Below, one piece after another: positions 48,500-61,094 of a DNA stretch of 64,000 nucleotides. The stretch comes from Sphagnum compactum (Eukaryota > Bryophyta > Sphagnopsida > Sphagnales), in assembly GCA_965153455.1 (NCBI GenBank), contig OZ234503.1, forward strand, positions 15,443,118 through 15,507,117. Direction: 5' to 3'. The position numbers and the translations under genes are program-made. Within the stretch, counting starts at the first letter, position 1. Every line of letters starts with the position of its first letter. Below the pieces are notes generated by a model. The model saw only the letters and a list, made by a program, of their open reading frames with translations. It was not told the origin of the DNA and did no database searches.

Positions 48500-49621
48500 A
48501 CCGATTGGCACCTGGAATCTTGGGACTTATTCAATGTGGTTACCGGCTACCACCGGGGGTGTTCCCAGTTACCATCGTCTTCCGCTTCCTGGTTGCTTCG
48601 CGGTCAGAACTCAACAGAGACGCTCATGTTCCGCACTGCAGCTCGCACGCGCACACACAGTAGTAGTAGTGTACTTGGAAACCCCTTCCGCGCACGCCTT
48701 TCGATGGCGTCTTCAGCTCTGAATTTTGCTGGAAGCGGCGGATAACTAGGCGGAGAGCACGCAAGACAAGCTTTTGTATGTGAATTTTTCCAGAATTTTT
48801 CTAGTTTTGTCTCGGTGGAGAAATTCCCCTCTCGCTTTTATGGCTACATAGATCATCACGTATTCAAGCGAGCGAGCAACGAGCAGGCAAGCAAGCAAGC
48901 GAGCTCGAGGGATGGACATATGCATGCGTACATTTGTCTTGGAGCTTTTCCTTCTGTGCTAGAGTGCATTCAGATGCTCAGAAGAGAGTACAGAGTTGTG
49001 GTAACGCATTATTGGCTTTTGGTTTTTGTGTAGTGTCTTTATTACTACTAAGTAGGGCTTGGAAGAAGCTCTGCTTGTATCGGCAGGGAGAGTGGGGGAG
49101 ATGTCGTTGCTGCTGATTATTTGCGATTTTTCCTTTTTTTTAAAATGTCGAAGCTGGCGATGCGTGAAGTGGTAGAGACTAGAGATGTCAAGAGAAGAGA
49201 GAAGAAAGGTAGCAAAGCTTGAATTTGCAGCTGAAGAAGTATTTACTAGGTTTTACGGAGACTTTTTTGTGTGTTGTTTTTAAAGCTGCTTTTGTTTTGC
49301 CTCATGCTGCAGCGTGGTCGTCGATGATTTCTACAGCGTCTTGGTTTACATGGCCGTAATCTGTGAGAGAAAAGTTGCAGCAAGTAGAGAGAGTGATCAC
49401 ATCTCTAGTGACTAGGAGAAGCTCATCTTGCATAGTGAGCTAGGATGAAGAAGAAACACATTATATGAAAGGAGGAGCTGCTGCAATGGTGGGGATATTA
49501 GCTGCAACAGAGCTTATAACAGTTCAGTGGTGTATTGCAGTCAGTTGCAGAGCACACTGCAAGTGACAGACGGTTTAGTTCACACACAGCGGCAAACAAA
49601 CTGTTGGATCAGCAGCAGCAA
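48500..49621 (+). promoter_or_regulatory. Probable 5' leader of the repeat-protein gene
   Basis: Composition is gene-like (higher GC, CpG at 48540-48740), but no long open frame continues. It probably contains a 5'-UTR intron: GTATTGCAG at 49532-49540 and GTTGCAG at 49544-49550 are usable acceptors just before the first coding exon. Short upstream ATGs (49444, 49486) close quickly. Confidence 0.4.
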
Positions 49622-52600
49622 ATGGAAGATTACTTGAAATTACGAGCAAGCTTGAAGAGTAGTACTACACAAGCTGCACAGGCAGCAAATCATGTTCCAA
49701 CAAATGCTCTAAATCAGGTGTGTGTGTTTCCAACAGTCCTACCATAGCTGAGACATCAAATCCCATCTGCAGTTCATGTGTTTTGTTCACGTATATTTAT
49801 AAGGACCCAATTAGTAGTTAGTGGACATAAAACTCTAAGGGAAGTTGACTTTTTGAGGAAGATGGTAAGCTGAGCTTGAGCAGGAGATGACTCTTTATAT
49901 GGCCCTATGGGTCCCTGGATCTTTTTTCTGTGCTGTTTTGTGATGAAAACACAGATTATATGATGCTGATCTCATTCAATCCGAGAGTGACTTCAATTGT
50001 AAGTATGAGAAGTTTCTTATAAGAAAATATGATACCGATTGCATGCTCAATATTACTGATATTTCACTGATATCTCTTGCATTGGTTGTATGTTTGTGCA
50101 GTCTCATAGGAACCCTGGGCAGATGTCTCAGCCGTATATTGCTCAGGAGGTCTGTGTTATTGAGCGCACCATCAGGCAAGAGCCAATGACCCTGAATTCA
50201 TGTAGCTCGGCTGGACTGCAAGGGCTGGGTACAAGCAAGTTGACGTCAGAGCTTCTTGCAATAGTGTCAGGGAAACAACAGCATGTGGGTCTACCAAGTT
50301 ACCCACCATCGGTTACCTCCCAATCAACTGGCATTCCCTCCCGTCCTCAGCTCTCCACGGTGAACTCTACCACTCCAGAAGGATTGCTGGCTTGGCCTGC
50401 AATTACTCCATCAAGTCTTCACTCAGGAAGTCCACTGTCTGGCGGGAGCAGAAGCTCGAGTGGGGTCACAGCACATGCATCTCAGTGTGGACAAGTGCAG
50501 GAGCTGAGTGTTTCAACTAGTGACAGGTTGGTTACAGGAGCACATGAGAATGTAAGCTTTGGCTTTGGACCTCTTCCAGATGTTTTAATGAAAAAGGTTA
50601 TTTTTGATCTACCACATGAGCAGCGGGTGCGTACAAGCCAACAAAACCCCCCTCCTCAGTGGCTCACAGAGACTGTAAGTCGGCAGCAACAGATTCAGAG
50701 CATGGTGACATCGTTACCAATGCTTGTTGGGAACTCTGCTTTGCAGAAAATTCCTCAAACCACTTCTAATTTGCCATCTGCTCGTGCCAATCATCCTCAG
50801 CCAGCTTCAAATCCTGCTCCAACAGGTCGGCCTCTGGTGTTCTGTGCCAACTTTGCAGGATCAATTCTCAGTGAGTGTTTCTGGCCCTTCTACACATATT
50901 TCTCAAACTCATCTGATGTTATTAGTTAGCTCCTTTGTTTTCTACATGCAAAGGTGTAACAGATCTAGAATCTTGTATGTGAATATCATCCATCATTCAG
51001 TGTCTTTTGTATGGCAAAAGTCCAAGTATCAGTGACCTCTCCATTCTCTTTAAGCAGAACACACACATTTGTCTAAGGGGTGGCCAACTTGCCACCAGTT
51101 TTGGATGGTAGGCTTTAGTCATCCTATGTCTTTCAAGGTCTGGGTGCTGTCACTTTTCGTACTTCCACCTCAGATAAAGGTTCTAACATGAGTAGAATGG
51201 CAGGTGGAGAGCTTTGCTTAACAGGTGCAGGCCGCTTGGGAGTGGTTTGTGCGTGCCATAATGTGCATATGTCTGTAACAAAGTTCACACAGGTACTCTC
51301 ATATTCATCAGAGTCAAGTGAATAGGAGTTGAATATGCTCTTTGGATCTACTTCCATGGCTGTGGCAGTTGAAAATCTCATGGGATGCTTTAATCACTTG
51401 GCCATGCTCTATGGTTGCCATGGACACACCTCTCCTATTTTGGTCACATGTGTGAGTAAGGTGTGTTTGTGACTGATAGTGTGGCAAGCACTCCATCTTA
51501 TTTCACTGGAGAGTGGGCCTCAAGATGTTGAGGATTGAATCACTCTAAGAGTGTGGCATGATGCAATGTTGTTTTCTAGTGATTGCTGAAGCCATGGTTG
51601 CCTCCTTTGGTGATGTAGCATGCAGGAATATACACAGGGAATCCGGGTGAGGCTGTGTTTATGCAAGGTGGCCATACTTTGGTGAAGTGGAGAAAGTTGT
51701 TCTTCCATCAATATGGGGTCAGTACAACAATATTTACAAGGCTTAAATAGCTTTTCAGCCATGATTTCTTTTCCTCTAATGTAGAGTCCCAGTCTACAGA
51801 CTAGATTCTGCTCCTTCTCATTCCAAACTCCTTGCTGAGTGCATATTGTCTGTCTAAATGCTTTGGTCATACTCAGCATTAGTATTGTTGTTGTGGTTTT
51901 TCTTCGTTTCTCAGATGTTCAGTCTTCTTGTCCCTCTGAAGAACAAATTCTGCCCTCTAAAGAATCTCTTAAAGAGGACTAGAGATTTGCTCAATGAGGA
52001 GAACTTTCCTTTTGGAATTTCAGTGTTTGGAGTCTTCTGAATGATTTTATATAGAGTCTTGTAAGTGGGGAGCTTTTAAAGCCCTTGTGGTCCTCGTTTC
52101 TGGACCTTTATTGTCTTTCTGGTCTTTCGTTGTCCCTTTATCCTGTTACGTTCTGTTATTTCTTCCAAACATGCATCTCTTTTCTTTTTTGTTTTTTCCC
52201 TCTATGTTTTCTCTATGTTTTCCCATCTTTGGTGTGACTTGCTTGAGTCTTCCCATTCTTCCAGACTTGCAAAGAACCTAGTACACAGGCTAGTGGTTAC
52301 ACTGGCCAATACCCACTGTGCAATACTAAGCAGCATGATAGGGGTTGCAGGTGAAGTTGCCAGAAGACCATTTAGGTTGGGATTGGATTGACTTGGATTC
52401 TCTGGAGGCAGGAAAGGCAACCCCCGCATCTATTACCCAATGCTCAAGTAAAGATTTTGATGCCTCCTCTGGTGGAAAGCCATCTGCAGCAAAAAGCAAA
52501 ACAAATGTCTGGGGTCCCTGTATTGCAGCTGGAAATAGTTCAGTGTTGCATGGCTCACAGACAGCTTTCACTTCAAAACATTCTATGGCTCAAGCGAGTT

Positions 52601-55600
52601 GTGGCCAAGGTGTTCCACACAAACAGCAAGAGAACCTGTCAAAAAATCTGGGCAGAGAATTGAGACCAGCCACTACATGTGTGGAGTTTGAGTCAGGCCA
52701 TTTCATTCCAGATCCTGCACAACAGGGTTTATCAAGGAATCAAGCTACAGCTGGTGGTCTCAACTCACTCCACAATACCTCTAAGTCAGCACAAATTGCT
52801 ATGAATGAGTACCACACCTTCATTAGTGATGGAGGTCGCCAATACCTGTCTTCTGGGCAACATGTATCAGCAGGAGGCAGCAACATTAAACATCTGAATT
52901 ATCCACGGAACAATTGGAATGATGGAAATGATAATCCGCTGAAGGAAAAAGATAACACTTCATCAAGTGTTGAGCTGAGGCTGGGTCAACCTTCTCAGTA
53001 CACACAGCCAACTGGATCATCAATTTCATCCTCAATGCTCTCTGCTTCATCCATTGAGCACCAGAAGTCTTTGCTTTCTGAGCACATCATGCAAAGAGGT
53101 ACCTTCTTGAGTCCTGACTGCAACATCCATCCTTGAAGTCTGCAGTCTGTGCTCTGTGATGTGTCTGGGTGATTCTAGCATCTGGCAAGTTCAGCTCCTA
53201 GTTGTTCTCAGCAGACAAGTCACATGAATGTTTTGTTATATCCCTTGCTTGTTGACGTCTGATTCGATGTGGATGTTGTATCATCACTTGATGGGGTCTC
53301 ATATATGGGTTTGGTTGCCGTGCATATTGCCCCATGTATATGTGCGTGTCATGTTACACACGGCATTGGTAGAACAGCATTACCTGTTTTTGTCATGTAA
53401 CCCTAGAGTGCTGCCACTTTCAGAAGGATCACTTTCTGCACACTAAGAGGGTTTTTTTCCATCATGTTTTGATGGTGCTGTGACAGCATGGGATGTGAAG
53501 ACACAGCAAAATATGCAGAACTTGTTAGCTGGTGGCCTTCCCAAAATTTCGGGCAATCTTGAGCGTGCAAGGGAGCAGCTGCAAAAAATCAGCAAAAATC
53601 AGTCACAGTATGAAGGGATAGGCAACATGCAATCTACTTGCATGGAGGGCTTGGGCGGGCAAACACATCAAAGTGGGATAACTTCTGCTTTCCTGCAGTC
53701 TGGCAGCCACTTAGTTAGTGTTCCCATGTATCATGCTGCCAATCTCAATGCCAGCATGCATCATTCAAACCAGAATTTGAGTTGTGATCAACAGACAAAC
53801 AAGGTGGCAAACAGAGTCCTCTATGAGCAAGCTGCAACTGATAAATCAGTCATGCAGTGTGCATTGCAGACAGATCAGTTAAGGAAATGTATGACAGTAG
53901 GAAATGGAAGACCACTTGAATCACAAAGTTTAGGTGCACTGGCACAACTAAACAACAGGGCAGGAAATGAGCTTCTGGAGAAAGCAATCCAGGCATCGTT
54001 GAGGCATAGATCCAGTGGAATGGATTTTTCTTCTGTGGTTGGCAAGGGAAAGATCATGCCTGCAGGTCCAAGTGACTGCCACATGAAGTCCTTATTTCAC
54101 TCACAAGTTCCTTCATCTACCACAGGAAATGACATCAAAGCAGATCCAGACTCTTCCTCCAAAGGATTGCAATATAGTGGAAGTGCTAAACAGCTTCAGC
54201 AAGTTCCGACCAGTGCAGTAATCCTCAGAAATCAGGAGCCACCCTTGGTTGATGACTTGCACCTGCAGAAGATTTATTTTAAGAATAGTGTTACAAATGA
54301 AGAGATGAGAGGAAGAGACCTTGCACTTGTTCATCTTGAAGGGTTGCAGCGTAGGGCTGAAAGTCTGGGAGACAATGGGAGGAAAGACCGACGACAGCTG
54401 CAAGTGATAATAAACAAGCAGGATTGGGTTCAGAGGCCTCTGAAGGTGGAGAGTGACCTCAACTCCAAGAGCCCCAGAGTTGTGTCGGTACAGAACAGTG
54501 GTCTCAGCGATGGTCAGTGTGGTAGAAGTGATGGCAAAGAAAGTGTTGCTAACTGTGAAGGGTTCCAGAGCAGGGCTGAAATCTTGGGAGACAATGGGAG
54601 GAAAGACCGACAAAAGCAGCAAGTGATAATAAACAAGCAGGATTGGGTTCAGAGACCTCTGAAGGTGGAGAGTGACCTCAACCCCAAGAGCCCCAAAGTT
54701 GTGTTTGTACAGAACAATGCTCTTAGTGATGGTCAGTGTGGTCGAAGTGATGGCACAGAAAGTGCTGCTGACTGTGAAGGGTTGCAGAGTAGGGCTGAAA
54801 GTTTGGGAGAAAATGGGAGGAAAGACCGACAGAAGCTGCAAATGATAATAAACAAGCAGGACTGGGTTGAGAGGCCTCTGAAAATGGAGAGTGACCTCAA
54901 CTCCAAGAGCCCAAAAGTTGTGTTTGTGCAGAACAGTGCTCTCATCGACGGTCAGTGTGGTAGAAGTGATGGCAAAGCAAGCAATGCTGACTGTGAAGGG
55001 TTGCAGAGTAGGGCTGAAAGCTTGGGAGACAATGGGAGGAAACACCAGCAACAGCAGCAAGTGATAATAAATAAGCAGGATTGCGTTCAGAGGGCTCTGC
55101 AGGTGGAGAGTAACCTCAACTCCACAAGCCCCAAAGTTGCATTTGTACAGAACAGTGGTCCCAGCAATGGTCAGTGTGGTAGAAGTGATGGCAAAGCAAG
55201 TGATGCTGACTGTGAAGGGTTGCAGAGTAGGGCTGAAAGCTTGGGAGACAATGGGAGGAAACACCAGCAACAGCAGCAAGTGATAATAAACAAGCAGGAT
55301 TGGGTTCAGAGGGCTCTGCAAGTGGAGAGTGACCTCAACTCCACAAGCCCCAATGTTGTATCTGCACAGAACAGTGGTCTCAGCAATGGTCAGTGTGGTA
55401 GAAGTGATGGCAAAGCAAGTGATGCTGATTGTGAAGGATTGCAGAGGAGGGCTGAAAGCTTGGGAGACAATGGGAGGAAACATCAGCAACAGCAGCAAGT
55501 GATGATAAACAAGCAGGATTGGGTTCAGAGGGCTCGGCAGGTGGAGAGTGACTTGAATTCCAAGAGCCCCAATGTTGTGTCTGCACAGAACAGTGGTCTC

Positions 55601-58600
55601 AGCAATGGTCAGTGTGGTAGAAGTGATGGCAAAGCAAGCAATGCTGACTGTGAAGTTTTGCAGAGTAGGGCTGAAAGCTTGGGAGACAATGGGAGGAAAC
55701 ACCAGCAACAGCAGCAAGTGATAATAAACAAGCAGGATTGGGTTCAGAGGGCTCGGCAGGTGGAGAGTGACCTCAACTCCAAGAGCCCCAAAGTGGTGTC
55801 TGTACAGAACAGTGGTCTCAGCAGTGGTCAGTGTGGTAGAAGTGATGGCAAAGCAAGCAATGCTGACTGTGAAGGGCTGCAGAGTAGGGCTGAAAGCTTG
55901 GGAGACAATGGGAGGAAACACCAGCAACAGCAGCAAGTGATAATAAACAAGCAGGGTTGGGTTCAGAGGGCTCGGCAGGTGGAGAGTGACCTCAATTCCA
56001 AGGGCCCCAAAGTTGTGTCATTACAGAATAGTGGTGTCAGTGATGGTCAGTGTGGTAAAAGTGATGGCAAAGCAAGCAATGCTGACTGTGAAGGGTTGCA
56101 GAGTAGGGCTGAAAGCTTGGGAGACAATGGTAAGAAAGACCAGCAACAGCAGCAAGTGATAATAAACAAGCAGGATTGGATTCAGCAGCCTCTGAACGTG
56201 GAGAGTGACCTCAAACCTAAGAGCCCCAAAGTTGTGTCTTTGCAGAACACCAGTGGTCTCAGTGACAGTCGGTGTGGTAGAAGTGATGGCAAAGCAAATG
56301 GTGCAAACTGTGATCCCCAACCTCATGCAGGTGCATTTACACTTCTCTTATATCCTTTGTTTGGTGATTGTCATGCTAGATATTGATGAAGATGATGAGA
56401 ATCTCATGTCCTAATCTGTTACTAATTGTGTAATAGTTATGCTTTTGTATTGGGTAACATGGACTAATGTCTCTTGGACAGAATGGTCATTTGCAGATGT
56501 GATTCTTTTGAGTATGATCTCTGTCTATGATGTGCTGATAATTGTATGCTTCACATCCTGTGTCCTCTTTGGCAGAAACAAAGCACATGGGTGAATGTAG
56601 CTGTGGACAAGGGCACAAACCTTTGTCAGGAGGTGAACCATCTATGATGGAGGTGGAGGACATCCGATGCAATTGCTTTAAGTGCCAAAAGTCCAGTTCA
56701 ACTCCAAGAGCACAAGCTGTGACAAGGTGATATATCATGCTCAGTCCAGACTTGAAGTAGATTGCTTTTGCCTCTAAATTCTGCTTTATTTGTATCCTGA
56801 AAGAATGCAGATTTCTGCAAGCAGCATTTGGTATGTGTCTCTTGGCTTTTGTTGTCAATGCAGCTGATAAGTTGTAAGATGTGGTGTGAGGTGTCACACA
56901 TGGATACAAGTGTCTAGTTGTGGCTGATGTCATGATTGATGCTGTATGGTAGCTTTGTTTTTTAGCAATTTGACTTGGAAGTTCTCCATCAGCAGCTTAA
57001 GTATGTTCTTACTTCAAGCTGATGGCATTGTGTAGTCTCAAAAAAGGAACTTAATGATTTTGATGATCTGCTTTGCTTGTTACAGGATTGCAGGGCAAAT
57101 CTGCTTGAAAGAGAAAGGATGCCAGGGGATAAGCACAAAAACTGCTGACAAGGATATTGAGATTGGTGATGTTCAGAAGTGTCCCTCTTCTGAGAAACAA
57201 CAATCAGAATTGTTGGAGCACAGAACTGCCAGTGTACCAGTGAAATCTGGGAATGGAGAAACGTCCAGGGATTCTCATGGCCAACCACTGTTTTCAAAAG
57301 TGGCTAACAGGACATGGAAGGAATTGAGTGATGATGTGTTATCAGAAAATGCTGCGAAGGGCACAGTAGCAGGGGCCAACAGCAGAAGAGAGCCTAAGGA
57401 ATGCTCTGAAACTTGCTCCAAGAGCTCAGAGAATGTCATGAGTGGGCTCTCTGATGAAGGGCAGGGCAATGATGAGGAAGACAGGGCATTTCAGGGGCAA
57501 TTCCTAAGTAAGCCACTTGGACAGAATGGTGTTTGTGACAAGGCCTCTGCAAGACACAAGTCACATTCCTCTGACAGTGATAACATGGGAGCAGGAATCA
57601 ACCCTGTCTCTAGAGCAGGGGATCTCACCAAACCAGAATCACCATCATCCTTACAGTGCCCCTCATCCAGCAATGTAGCAAAGAAGCTGGTGATAAAGAC
57701 TGATGCATCAAGCAGCAGAGGAAAACAGCAAAGTGTGAAGGAGGCAGAAGAGAAGAATGACAAATCAAAAATACAAAACTTAGAGCAGAAACGGCAAGTC
57801 AACTTGAAATGGAAGCGGGTGGGTTCTGATGGAGATGCAAGTGAGTTTAAGAAAAGGAAGACCTCCATATCTTGTGACTATAGTGTAAAACAGACCCACC
57901 AGGTACAGGATGCTGATCTCGGAGATGAAAATGAGAGGGTAAATGTGCTACCTGAGGTTTCTGCCGAAGAAGTGGAAAATTTGTGTGAATCGACTGCTGG
58001 AAAGGAGAAAAGATTGAAATGTAAAAGCATTCTTGTTGGCAATTGCAGTCCTTCCTGTGTTTCAGTAGCTGAAGTAAAAGGAACCGAGGAGACAATTAGG
58101 ACTGCTGAGGAAGAAGGTCCTACACCAGAGAGAAGGAACAGAACACTTATAATTCGAGTACCCCAACAAATATCTCATGAGAAAGCCATAGGACCCATCC
58201 ACACCACACATGACCTTTCTGAGGGTCTAATGGAGCCTGCAGTTGATGGATCTGATGATCTACTGGAGAGGAAAAAATTAGGAGAAGGCCCATTTGTACG
58301 TAACAACAGCAGTCCAAAAGGATTCCTTGAGAAGAGGAGGTCAGAATCTCCACTTGCAGTGAGCAGAGCCATCTCACCACCAAAAGCGGCGGGGAGTATT
58401 GAGACCAAAGGCAACATTGGCAGTCAAAAAGGATTCCTTGAGAAGAGGAGTTCAGGATCTCCAATTGCAGTTAGCAGACCCGTCTCATCACCAAAAGCCA
58501 CGGGTAGTATTGTGACCAAAGGCAAACTTGGCAGTCAGAAGGGATTCCTTGAGAAGAGGAGTTCAGGATCTCCAATTGCAGTTAGCAGACCTGTCTCATC

Positions 58601-61094
58601 ACCAACAGCAGCGGGTAGTATTGTGACCAAAGGCAACATTTGCAGTCAAAAAGGAATCCTTGAGAAGAGGAGTTCAGGATCTCCAATTGCAGTGAGCAGA
58701 CCTGTCTCACCACCAAAAGCAGCAGGGAGTATTGTGACCAATGGCAACATCAACAGTCAGAAAGGATTCCTTGAGAAGAGGAGGTCAGTATCTCCAACTG
58801 CAGTGAGCACACCTGTCTCACCACCAAAAGCAGCAGGGAGTATTGTGACCAAAAAGATTCGAAGTATAAGAGGAGGGATTGGATCTCCTAATCCCCGGAA
58901 TAGACGTATAGTATCTCTAAGCAACATACTGAAACGGCGTGCTGAACGGATAGATCCTCAATATAGGGCAGTGTTGAAGCAAGTTTCTGCAGCTGAAGTG
59001 GAAGAAGGATCCCACAAGAGGTTAAAGTCAAATTCTTGTGCAACTGCCACATCGCCTAAAGATACCAAGGACAGGACTGAGTCGTCTAGTTCTGGAAATG
59101 GTCCACTGCTGGATTCAAGTACTCTGAGCCTTTCACAGAAGGATGAATCTCCCAAAGTTAGGAGTCTGTTTGAGTTGACAAGCAAGAAAACATTGGCAAG
59201 ACCAGATTTGGAGGTCTCTGATACCACAGACAATTGTGTGGAGTTGTCTGCAGCTTGCAATCATGATATCACAACAGTGCAGACTAAGTTTTCATTGCCA
59301 TTCCCCTGTCCTTTCAGTCAGAGTCCTTGTCCTGTGCCTCGGAGTGGACGATCAGTGAGAACAAATGCTCTGAGCAGAAGGAGTTTTCAGTGTCATAGAA
59401 GCAAAGATGCACAAGCAGATGTAGGAGAAAGCAATGCTGCTTTACAGGAGAAGAGATTATCGCAAACCAAAGTCGATTGTTGTGGGGAAGCAGATGTGAC
59501 ACGGTTGTTGCAGCCTCAAGAGACCTGCACTCATAGAAGCAAAGATACACAAGCAGATGTAGGCAAAAGGAGTGCTGCTTTACAGGAGAAGAGATTATCA
59601 CAAACCAAAGTTGATCGTTGCAGGGAAGCAGGTGTGACACGGTTGTCGCAGCCTCAAGAGACCTCCCCTCATAGAAGCAAAGATGCACAAGCAGATGTAG
59701 GCAAAAGGAGTGCTGCTTTACAGGAGAAGAGATTATCACAAACCAAAGTTGATCGTTGCAGGGAAGCAGGTGTGACACAGTTGTTGCAGCCTCAAGAGAC
59801 CTCCGCTCATAGAAGCAAAGATGCACAAGCAGATGTAGTCAAAAGGAGTGCTGCTTTACATGAGAAGAGATTATCACTAACCAAAGTTGACCATTGCAGG
59901 GAAGCAGATGTGAAGCAGTTGTTGCAGCCTCAAGAGACCTGCACTCATAGAAGCAAAGATGCACAAGCAGATGTAGTCAAAAGGAGTGCTGCTTTACAGG
60001 AGAAGAGATTATCACAAACCAAAGTTGATCATTGCAGGGAAACAGATGTGAAATGGTTATTGCAGCCTCAAGAGACTTCTACTCATAGAAGCAAAGATGC
60101 ACAAGCAGCTGTAGGCAAAAGGAGTGCTGCTTTACAGGAGAAGAGATTATCACAAACCAAAGTTGATCATTGCAGGGAAACAGATGTGAAATGGTTATTG
60201 CAGCCTCAAGAGACTTCTACTCATAGAAGCAAAGATGCACAAGCAGATGTAGGCAAAAGGAGTGCTGCTTTACAGGAGAAGAGATTATCACAAACCAAAG
60301 TTGATTGTTGCAGGGAAGCAGATGTGAAACAGTTGTTGCAGCCTCAAGAGACCTGCACTCATAGAAGCAAAGATGCACCATCAGATGTAGGCAAAAGGAG
60401 TGCTGCTTTACAGGAAAAGAGATTATCACAAACCAAAGTTGATCATTGCAGGGAAACAGATGTGAAACAGTCGCTGCAGCCTCAAGAGACCTGCACTCAT
60501 AGAAGCAAAGATGCACAATCAGATGTAGGCAAAAGGAGTGCTGCTTTACAGGAGAAGAGATTATCACAAACCAAAGTTGACCGTTGCAGGGAAGCAGATG
60601 TGGAATGGTTGCAGCCTCAAGAGACCTCTACTCATAAAAGCAAAGATGCACAATCCGATGTAGGCAAAAGGAGTGCTGCTTTACAGGAGAAGAGATTATC
60701 CCAAACCAAAGTTGATCGTTGTGGGGAAGCAGATGTGAAACGGTTGTTGCCACCTCAAGAGACCTGCACTCCAGTGTCGAGACCAAATTCCTGTGAGGAA
60801 GAAATCTACAAAATCACTCCCCTGAGCAAGAAGCCACGCTCAATTAAGGTGGGTGCCAAAGCACCAAATGTGAGAGATATACCTGCAATGGCCAGGGATG
60901 TCAGACCTGTCCAAGTATCAGCACTGTGTGATGCAAGGGTTGAGAGTGAGATTCGAGCTAATAGGGTACCTTCCGAGGTGAATTCCACCTTGAAGAAAAG
61001 GGTTCATGTTCCAACGAAGCTCCAAGGCAGCCCAGTTAGAAGACTGAAAACCATTGGACAACGCATTAGGGAACAAGAATGTGGAACTTTGTGA
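49622..61094 (+). CDS. Very large repeat-containing protein of unknown function, 6 coding exons
   Basis: Exons: 49622-49717, 50102-50870, 52364-53098, 53487-56330, 56576-56726 and 57086-61094. Phases agree throughout, giving 2867 aa. The exon 2/3 junction is the weak point: 50836 joined to 52351 also keeps frame (2860 aa), and a small extra exon is possible. The start ATG is the first in an open frame reaching back to 49520. The protein is Ser-, Gln- and Lys-rich and mostly low complexity, with no catalytic domain I recognise. Landmarks: DHLGWDWIDLDSLEAGK (exon 3), VELRLGQPSQ (exon 3), a Cys-rich patch CSCGQGHKP...CNCFKCQ (exon 5), basic clusters such as EFKKRKTS and ILKRRAERI that could be nuclear signals, and the C-terminus VRRLKTIGQRIREQECGTL. 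Three tandem arrays (73, 37 and 46 aa units) make up about 45 percent of the length. A nuclear scaffold-like role is only a guess. Confidence 0.8.
54341..56312 (+). repeat. Coding array 1: nine 219-bp (73-aa) units
   Basis: Units start GGGTTGCAG at 54341, 54560, 54779, 54998, 55217, 55436, 55655, 55874 and 56093, exactly 219 bp apart; only the last has a codon insertion. Each encodes a GLQSRAESLGDNGRK head, a Gln-rich stretch, VIINKQDWVQ, a VESDLNSKSP segment and a GQCGRSDGKA tail (about residues 819-1476). Each unit has two cysteines (GQC and DCE). There are no frame-changing indels between units. The antisense strand is also open for 607 codons as a by-product of the periodicity. Confidence 0.95.
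58320..58855 (+). repeat. Coding array 2: five 111-bp (37-aa) units
   Basis: Units start GGATTCCTTGAGAAG (one GGAATCC) at 58320, 58431, 58542, 58653 and 58764. They encode GFLEKRSSGSPIAVSRPVSS followed by PKAAGSIVTKGN (about residues 1944-2121). Ser-Pro and Arg/Lys rich, so likely disordered and a possible phosphorylation target for proline-directed kinases (inference). Confidence 0.95.
59394..60770 (+). repeat. Coding array 3: ten 138-bp (46-aa) units
   Basis: Units start CATAGAAGCAAAGATGCAC at 59394, 59532, 59670, 59808, 59946, 60084, 60222, 60360, 60498 and 60633; the ninth unit is one codon shorter. Each encodes HRSKDAQADVGKRSAALQEK, then RLSQTKVD, a Cys-containing variable part and LLQPQETCT (about residues 2302-2760). 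Strongly charged and probably helical in the first half. The array lies in the last exon. Confidence 0.95.

Noticed and set aside
50871-52363. Open frames in the second coding intron of the repeat-protein gene (for example 51520-51879 minus)
   Set aside because: Intronic, no motifs, not in phase with the flanking exons. A small missed exon of length 3n+2 here remains possible but could not be placed.
54113-55936. 607-codon open frame on the minus strand, rich in Leu, Ser, Thr and Phe
   Set aside because: It lies entirely opposite the coding tandem array and owes its openness to the 219-bp periodicity, which keeps any stop-free frame open in every unit. The plus frame has agreeing splice phases on both sides.
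59314-60567. Minus-strand open frames of 170 and 116 codons
   Set aside because: Same cause: they are antisense to the 138-bp coding array and repeat with it.
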